A stretch of 64,000 nucleotides of DNA from Granulimonas faecalis (lineage in GTDB: Bacteria; Actinomycetota; Coriobacteriia; Coriobacteriales; Atopobiaceae), in the NCBI RefSeq assembly GCF_022834715.1, contig NZ_BQKC01000001.1, forward strand, positions 718,501 to 782,500, written 5' to 3'. The notes under the pieces were generated by a model, which was not told where the DNA came from, did no database searches, and saw only the letters and a program-made list of their open reading frames with translations. The position numbers and the translations under genes were made by a program. Positions 59,050-64,000 of this stretch are shown here, one piece after another (position 1 is the stretch's first letter; each line of letters opens with the position of its first letter).

Positions 59050-60135
59050 CTAGGAGGCGCTCGCCGCGGGCGCGCCCTGGGAGGCGCCGTCCGACTGGGC
59101 CGACGCGCCGCCACCGGAGCCGGAGCCGCCGCCCGAGGTCCCCGCACCGGAGCCCGTGCCGGTGCCGGAGCCTGTGGAGCCGGACGTGCCGCCCGTCCCC
59201 GTTCCGCTCCCCGAGGCGTCCGTGCCGGTGCCGCCGCCGGTCGAGCCCGAGGTGCCGTCGGCGCCGGTCCCGCTGCCGGTGTTGCCGCCGCCGCCCGTGG
59301 CGGTCCCGGGGCCCGTGCCGTCGGAGGCACCCCCGCTCCCGGAGCCTGTGGAGCCGGACGTGCCGTCGGTGGTCGCGGCTCCGTTCGCGTCCGTCGGGGA
59401 GCCTGTGCCCGTCCCGGAGCCCGTGCCCGTGGACGGGGAGCCGTCGCCCGCCGCGCCCTTGTCGCCGGGGGCGTCGTCGGCGCCCTTGTCGGCGTCCGCG
59501 GCGTCGCTGCGGGACGTGCGGACGATCGAGACCTTCTCGCCCAGCCCCTGGCCGGCCGTGGCCAGGGTCACGAAGCCCGCCGAGAGCCACACGCCCACGA
59601 TGGCGGCGACCACGGCCACGGCCAGCACGCCCATGGTGACGCGCTTCTGCACCGTGCGGTCGTGCCGCGCGCGGGCGCGCTCGCGCAGGCCCTCGGGGGC
59701 GATGCGCGTGCCGTCCGGCGTGACGGTGCCGGACTCGTCCCCGGCGTCGCCCGCCGCCCCGGGCACCTGCCCGGCCGCCATGCCCGCCGCCCCGGCCCCG
59801 CCGCCGACCTGGGGCTCCTCGCCGGGCACCACGATCTTCTCCTTGATGCGGTCGGCGCCGCGGGCGATGGCGCGCTTGTACAGGGAGCTAGCCACCGTGG
59901 ACACCACGGAACCCACGGCCACGCCGATCACCGAGCCCGCGATGCCGATCTGGTTGGAGAGCAGCATGGACGTCACGGCCGCCAGGGCGCCGGCAGCGAC
60001 CTGGGGCACGGACAGGTCGCTGAAGAGCCCCTGCCCTCTGCCGCCGTCCGCCGCCGGGGCGGCCGGCCGCCGGGGCGCCGCCTCCCTCGGGGGCCGCTCG
60101 TCGTGGTTTGCGTGGTTCATGGGACCGTGCTGCAA
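59050..60135 (-). CDS. Membrane protein with Gly/Ser/Thr-rich tail
   Basis: A roughly 361-residue protein of no family I recognise. A hydrophobic region at about 45-85 (VAAGALAAVTSMLLSN, GIAGSVIGVAVGSVV) and a membrane segment at about 180-205 (VTMGVLAVAVVAAIVGVWL) flank an Arg-rich cytoplasmic stretch (RERARARHDRTVQKR). The last 140 residues are a low-complexity GTGSGTG/STGSG tail, probably extracellular. A TTG start at 60135 is preferred because AGGAGG lies 6 nt upstream; ATG at 60120 has none nearby. It is divergent from luxS. Confidence 0.72.
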   Translation of the reverse strand: MQHGPMNHANHDERPPREAAPRRPAAPAADGGRGQGLFSDLSVPQVAAGALAAVTSMLLSNQIGIAGSVIGVAVGSVVSTVASSLYKRAIARGADRIKEKIVVPGEEPQVGGGAGAAGMAAGQVPGAAGDAGDESGTVTPDGTRIAPEGLRERARARHDRTVQKRVTMGVLAVAVVAAIVGVWLSAGFVTLATAGQGLGEKVSIVRTSRSDAADADKGADDAPGDKGAAGDGSPSTGTGSGTGTGSPTDANGAATTDGTSGSTGSGSGGASDGTGPGTATGGGGNTGSGTGADGTSGSTGGGTGTDASGSGTGTGGTSGSTGSGTGTGSGAGTSGGGSGSGGGASAQSDGASQGAPAASAS

Positions 60136-60296
60136 GGCGCTCCTCCTTCTCCCTCGGCTCTCCCGGAACGTACCCGCCATGCGCCGTCCCCTGGCCCCGT
60201 CGCGCCGCGTGTCGCCCGGACTTCACGGGCCCTTCTCACAACGGGTGCGCGGCTGTGACAGACTCGGGTGGACCGCCCGTTCGAGAGGAGCCCCCA

Positions 60297-60775
60297 TGGA
60301 GAAGATCGCCAGCTTCACCGTGAACCACATCGACCTGGAGCCCGGCGTCTACGTGTCGCGCCGCGACACGGTGGGCAGCGAGCCCGTCACCACCTTCGAT
60401 ATCCGCATGACCTCGCCCAACGACGAGCCCGTCATGGACACCGCCGCCGTGCACTGCCTGGAGCACCTGGGCGCCACGTTCCTGCGCAACGACCCCGAGT
60501 GGGGCCCGCGTACGGTGTACTTCGGCCCCATGGGCTGCCGCACGGGCTTCTACCTCGTGGCGGCGGGGGAGCTGGGGCCCGCCGACGTCCTGGACGTTCT
60601 CACGCGGCTCTTCACCTGGGCCGCCTCCTACGACGGTCCCGTGCCCGGCGCGGCGCCCCGCGACTGCGGCAACTACCTCGACATCAACCTGCCCATGGCC
60701 CGCTGGGAGGCCCGGCGCTACCTCGACCGCTGCCTCACGGGCATCGACGAGGCGCACACCGTCTACCCGGCCTAG
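60297..60775 (+). CDS. luxS: S-ribosylhomocysteine lyase
   Basis: A 159-residue metalloenzyme that cleaves S-ribosylhomocysteine to homocysteine and DPD, the precursor of AI-2. Metal ligands are His53 and His57 (VHCLEHLGA) and Cys124 (DCGNYLDINL), with the catalytic Cys81 in GPMGCRTGFY. The HTLEH and SCGNYRDHN motifs of characterised enzymes are altered here (HCLEH, DCGNYLDIN) but keep the ligands. The ATG at 60297 has GAGAGGAG upstream. Its partner MtnN, which makes the substrate, is 1.2 kb downstream. Confidence 0.93.
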
Positions 60776-60816
60776 CGCGTCCGGGCGCGGGCCGGCGCCG
60801 GGCGGCCCGGCGCCCC

Positions 60817-61887
60817 TCAGCGCGCCTGGGCGCGGCTCAGGGGCGCCGTGAGCTCGCCGCGCATGGAGACCTGCATGTAGGAGGTCACCTGCTCGGGGGA
60901 GAGCCCTCGGCCGAAGAGGTGCATGAGCTTGGTGAGCGCGGCCTCGCCGGTCATGTCGTAGCCCGAGACCACGCCGGCCCTGGCCAGCGCGTCGCCGGTG
61001 GCGTAGCGCTTCTCCTCCACGCCGCCGGCGGGGCACTGCGTCACGTTGACGACCACCTTGCCGGCCTTCACGGCGTCGGCCAGGGCGTCCACGAACCAGT
61101 CCTCGGTGGGGGCGTTGCCGGCGCCGTAGGTCCGCAGCACGAACGCCTTGACGCCGTCGATGGAGAGGGTGCCGCGCAGCACGCGCTCCGAGATGCCCGG
61201 GTAGACCACGAGCTCGGTGACGGCGTCGTCCATGGCGAAGCACGGGTTCAGCGGCGTGTCGCCCGCGGGGCGCCACAGGCGGTCGCGGTTGAAGTCGATG
61301 TGCAGGTCGGAGCGGCCGAGGGGCGGGTAGTTAAATGTCTTGAACGCGCCGAAGTTCGTGGAGCTGGCCTTGGTGGCGCGGTTGCCGCGCAGGATGTCAC
61401 GGCCGAACGAGATGACGACCTCCCGCACCATGGGGCCGCCGTCGCGGGGGTCGCGGGCCGCGGCAACCTGGAGGGCGGTGATCAGGTTCTCGGTGCCGTC
61501 CTCGCGGATTTCTCCGATGGGCAGCTGGGAGCCGGTGAGCACCACGGGCTTGGCCAGCGCGCCGAGCATGAACGAGAGGGCCGACGCCGTGTAGGCCATG
61601 GTGTCGGTGCCGTGGAGGATGACGAAGCCGTCGTAGGAGTCGTAGACGTCGGCCACCATGTGGCAGACCTTGGCCCAGAGGGCCGGGTTCATGTTGGAGG
61701 AGTCGATGGGCGGGTCGAGCTCCACGTGGTCCAGCCGGTAGCCCAGGCGGCCGATCTTGGGGACGTTCTCCATGAGGTGCGAGAAGTCGAACGGCACCAG
61801 GGTGCCGGTGGCGTGGTCCTCGGTCATCCCGATGGTGCCGCCGGTGTAGATGAGCAGGATACGCGGGGCGTCGGCCGTGGTGGTCAT
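60817..61887 (-). CDS. ansA: L-asparaginase, type I-like
   Basis: A 356-residue cytoplasmic enzyme hydrolysing asparagine to aspartate and ammonia. The nucleophile Thr lies in YTGGTIGM (Thr15), with the second active-site motif GFVILHGTDTMAYTAS (about 90-105) and SQLPIGEIREDG. No signal peptide, which fits the cytoplasmic type. It is slightly longer than E. coli AnsA (338). The ATG at 61887 has AGGAGG upstream. It is transcribed against luxS and mtnN, so it is probably an unrelated insertion into that metabolic pair. Confidence 0.94.
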   Translation of the reverse strand: MTTTADAPRILLIYTGGTIGMTEDHATGTLVPFDFSHLMENVPKIGRLGYRLDHVELDPPIDSSNMNPALWAKVCHMVADVYDSYDGFVILHGTDTMAYTASALSFMLGALAKPVVLTGSQLPIGEIREDGTENLITALQVAAARDPRDGGPMVREVVISFGRDILRGNRATKASSTNFGAFKTFNYPPLGRSDLHIDFNRDRLWRPAGDTPLNPCFAMDDAVTELVVYPGISERVLRGTLSIDGVKAFVLRTYGAGNAPTEDWFVDALADAVKAGKVVVNVTQCPAGGVEEKRYATGDALARAGVVSGYDMTGEAALTKLMHLFGRGLSPEQVTSYMQVSMRGELTAPLSRAQAR

Positions 61888-61999
61888 GGTTCCTCCTGAC
61901 GTAGGGAAGCTGCAGCAAAGGTACCCCTCCGGGCGGCCCCGGTGGCGTGCGGGGGCGTAGGATGGAGGGGAGAGAACGGACTCCCGAGGAAGGACCTTC

Positions 62000-62707
62000 A
62001 TGAAGATCGGTATCGTCGGCGCCATGGACAACGAGGTGCGCGACCTCGTCGCCCACATCGAGGGGGACAAGGTCACCGAGCGCAGCCACCTGGAGTTCCA
62101 CGAGGGCACCATCGAGGGGGTGCCCGTGGTGGTGGTGAAGTCGGGTATCGGCAAGGTGTCCATGGCCGCGTGCGCCCAGCAGCTGTGCGACCTGTTCGCC
62201 GTGACGCACCTCGTGAACACCGGCGTCGCCGGGGCCGTGGACGACCGCGTGGACATCGGCGACGTCGTGGTCTCCACCGCGGCCGTGCACCACGACATGG
62301 ACGTCACGGCGCTGGGCTACCCCCTCGGCCAGGTGCCGGGCTATCCCACGCTGTTCGAGGCCGACCCCGCGCTCGTGGACGACTTCTGCGCCGCCGTGGC
62401 CGAGGTGGCCCCCGGGGTCTCCGTGTTCAAGGGCGTCGTGGCCTCCGGCGAGCGGTTCGTGGCCGGCGGCGAGGACCGCGGGCGCATCCGCGGGGCGTTC
62501 GATGCGCTGTGCTCCGAGATGGAGGGCGCCGCTCTGGCCCAGGTGGCGTGGCTGAACGACGTGCCGTTCGTGGTGCTCCGCGCCATGAGCGACAAGGCCG
62601 ACGGCACCGGCGCCGAGTCCTACCAGCGGTTCGAGGACGAGGCCGCCTCCGTGATGGCCCACGCCCTGATGGCGGCGCTGCCCCGCATCGCAGGCCAGCC
62701 CGCGTGA
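62000..62707 (+). CDS. mtnN: 5'-methylthioadenosine/S-adenosylhomocysteine nucleosidase
   Basis: A 235-residue cytoplasmic enzyme removing adenine from methylthioadenosine and S-adenosylhomocysteine. It starts MKIGIVGAMDNEV with the general-acid Glu12, has GIGKVSMAACAQ, the phosphate/ribose motif MEGAALAQV near 173, and the catalytic Asp in LRAMSDKADG near 197. The product S-ribosylhomocysteine is the LuxS substrate, so the two complete the recycling route. The ATG has GAGGAAGG upstream, and a strong terminator follows. Confidence 0.96.
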   Translation: MKIGIVGAMDNEVRDLVAHIEGDKVTERSHLEFHEGTIEGVPVVVVKSGIGKVSMAACAQQLCDLFAVTHLVNTGVAGAVDDRVDIGDVVVSTAAVHHDMDVTALGYPLGQVPGYPTLFEADPALVDDFCAAVAEVAPGVSVFKGVVASGERFVAGGEDRGRIRGAFDALCSEMEGAALAQVAWLNDVPFVVLRAMSDKADGTGAESYQRFEDEAASVMAHALMAALPRIAGQPA

Positions 62708-62785
62708 CGGCGGTGCCGGCCGCTGTCGTCGTGTGACAGCGGCGCCTGGCCCATCTGTCACTCTCCCTATTGCGACAATGATATG

Positions 62786-62822
62786 AAGGGGCGCCCGTCG
62801 CCGTGGTACGGACGCCCCTTTT
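62786..62822 (+). terminator. Terminator after mtnN
   Basis: GAAGGGGCGCCCGT pairs with ACGGACGCCCCTT with one mismatch and is followed by TT. It lies about 80 nt after mtnN and may also serve the convergent phospholipase-like gene. Confidence 0.75.
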
Positions 62823-62871
62823 CCCGGGCATGACGGCGGTGCCAGGCCGCCGGGGGCCAAAGGCCGCGCTG

Positions 62872-63795
62872 CTATCGCTTCCCGCTGTAGTTGAGCCCGC
62901 CCACGGCGGTCTCGATGGCGTCGCCGCCGCGGCAGAAGGCCTCGGCCACCACGGGGAAGCCGTCCACGGCCCCGTCGAAGAGGTCCATGAACGAGGCGTG
63001 GGACACCCTGCCGGTGAAGGGGTCGGTCCAGGGCAGGCGCCGTGGGTTGGCCAGCGGGCACACGTCCTCGCGCAGCACCTCGTGGGCCATGGCCTCCACC
63101 TGGGAGAACGTGCCGCGCAGGCGCTCCTCCACCAGGGCCACGGCCTCGCCGCGGGGCGACCCGGCCGGCTCGATCAGGCGGTAGACGGCCTGCATGTCGT
63201 CGACCGCGGCGCCGAACTCCTCGCAGGAGATGGAGATCCCGAACACCTGCCAGGCCACCTGCGAGAAGATCGCGCCGGCCACGCGGTCGATGCGCGGCGT
63301 GCGGCAGAGCTCCAGCGCCGGGTGGCAGGTGAGCACGGTGCTGTGGCGCTCCTTCCAGAGCATCCAGGAGTCGATGCGCCCCTCGATGATGGCGTGCACC
63401 TGACTGCCGCAGCCCTCGAGCTCGCCGTCGGAGGCGTCGATGATCTCGTCCTGTTCGGCGAAGATGAAGGGGTGCACGGAGCGGTCGAGCTGGTAATGGG
63501 CCACCAGGCCCAGGCAGAACGCGCGGCCGAGGCCCTGCTCGTCCTCGGGAAGGCGCCCCACGCTCTCGTGGGCTGCGGTGAAGGCGGGGGCCACGCGCGT
63601 GGAGTGCATGGAGGTGGCCAGCCGGTGGCAGGCCTTGAGCTCGGCGGGGAGCGCCCTGAAGCGGAAGAAGAAGGGATCGGGGCCCTGGTTGCCGAGGAGG
63701 AAGGCCAGGAGCTGCTCCTGGTCCTCCACGAGGCCCTCGGGAAGCTCCGGGGCGCATTTCTCGCCGAAGATGTGATGGGTTATCAAGGCAGGCAT
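62872..63795 (-). CDS. Zinc-dependent phospholipase C-like protein
   Basis: A 307-residue protein of the zn_dep_PLPC family. It begins MPALITHHIFGEKCAPEL with likely zinc His residues at 7-8, followed by FLLGNQGPDPFFF, HSTRVAPAFTAAHES, LGLVAHYQLDRSVHPFIF and SQVHAIIEGRIDSWML, all rich in His/Asp metal ligands. There is no signal peptide, so it may be cytoplasmic and the phospholipase label only a family name. The ATG at 63795 has AAGGAG upstream. The motif TTTGGGTCCC lies 39 nt before the start. Confidence 0.85.
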   Translation of the reverse strand: MPALITHHIFGEKCAPELPEGLVEDQEQLLAFLLGNQGPDPFFFRFRALPAELKACHRLATSMHSTRVAPAFTAAHESVGRLPEDEQGLGRAFCLGLVAHYQLDRSVHPFIFAEQDEIIDASDGELEGCGSQVHAIIEGRIDSWMLWKERHSTVLTCHPALELCRTPRIDRVAGAIFSQVAWQVFGISISCEEFGAAVDDMQAVYRLIEPAGSPRGEAVALVEERLRGTFSQVEAMAHEVLREDVCPLANPRRLPWTDPFTGRVSHASFMDLFDGAVDGFPVVAEAFCRGGDAIETAVGGLNYSGKR

Positions 63796-63867
63796 CTGAT
63801 GGCTCCTTGTCGGTGTCGTCGGGCCGCTGGGGCGGGACCCAAAGTCTAGCGCACGGGAGGGTGTACC

Positions 63868-63902
63868 GTCCCTCTCCCCGCGGTCTATGGTCCGTGGGGA
63901 GA
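63868..63902. other. Inverted repeat upstream of the phospholipase-like gene
   Basis: CTCCCC...GGGGAG (with inner GG/CC) is a weak hairpin in the last 200 bp of the window. No gene start is visible from here to 64000. Confidence 0.35.
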
Positions 63903-64000
63903 TTCAGCACCGTTTCAACACCGAGGCGTATCTGGTTGCCTTTGTAGTCTATCGTGTGCCCGACGGGGCGGAGTGGCCCCCGCGGATAAAGGATATTGAT

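Noticed and set aside
63903-64000. A gene starting at the right edge of the window
   Set aside because: No start codon with a ribosome site and no coding pattern is visible in the last 100 bases.

Overview
The window is a GC-rich, gene-dense bacterial chromosome segment. Strong Shine-Dalgarno sites precede most genes, and stop/start overlaps are common. The gene content points to a Gram-positive actinobacterium of the class Coriobacteriia (Olsenella/Atopobium/Collinsella-like; this is inference). It includes lipid II amidation genes murT-gatD, an Asp23/AmaP/DUF2273 envelope module, several secreted proteins with YG/GW cell-wall-binding repeats, an ECF vitamin transporter, luxS, and a hybrid cluster protein with a Crp/Fnr regulator. 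I found no rRNA, tRNA, CRISPR array, transposase or phage genes.

Layout. 1-2.6 kb: the end of a HAD phosphatase and a KUP potassium transporter. 2.7-6.9 kb: a visibly lower-GC island with an ABC-2-type membrane protein, its ATPase, a small secreted protein with no recognised family, a response regulator and a histidine kinase. A pair of 8-bp direct repeats 11 bp apart lies upstream. 6.9-16.4 kb: housekeeping genes (rlmKL with an RGG-like tail, an unannotated 58-residue gene, cysK, hcp with a divergent Crp/Fnr regulator and a perfect 20-bp palindrome between them, engB, phosphoglucomutase). 16.5-21.4 kb: a membrane-anchored C39-like protein whose catalytic Cys appears to be Ser, then argR-argG-argH. 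21.5-40.6 kb: cell-envelope genes (a class A PBP and four secreted proteins with cell-wall-binding repeats fused to amidase/glucosaminidase, metallo-beta-lactamase-fold, NlpC/P60 and L,D-transpeptidase domains), interleaved with tyrS, a U32 protein, a NifU-like scaffold, a flippase, dcd and lgt.

40.6-45.4 kb: a roughly 280-bp MITE-like element with 25-bp terminal inverted repeats, then an ECF transporter (T component, fused A-A' ATPases, S component) with a cation:proton antiporter on the opposite strand inside it. 45.5-50.2 kb: yebC, AmaP-DUF2273-Asp23 and murT-gatD, apparently co-directional. 50.2-55.1 kb: an M20 amidohydrolase on the minus strand, then a TPP riboswitch followed by a thiamine-binding protein and a ThiXYZ pyrimidine/thiamine-precursor transporter. 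55.1-60.1 kb: two paralogous large GT2 glycosyltransferases with C-terminal coiled coils, a 50-bp perfect palindrome, and a membrane protein with a Gly/Ser/Thr-rich tail. 60.3-63.8 kb: luxS, ansA, mtnN (pfs) and a zinc-dependent phospholipase C-like protein.

How it fits together. The envelope genes form a peptidoglycan-remodelling set: PBP1A polymerises, MurT/GatD amidates lipid II, and the repeat proteins probably hydrolyse or cross-link wall while tethered to it. LuxS and MtnN complete S-adenosylhomocysteine recycling. The strongest candidate for an undescribed system is the low-GC two-component/ABC/secreted-protein island. Next come the four-member repeat-protein family with exchangeable catalytic heads, the paired glycosyltransferases, and several structured non-coding elements.
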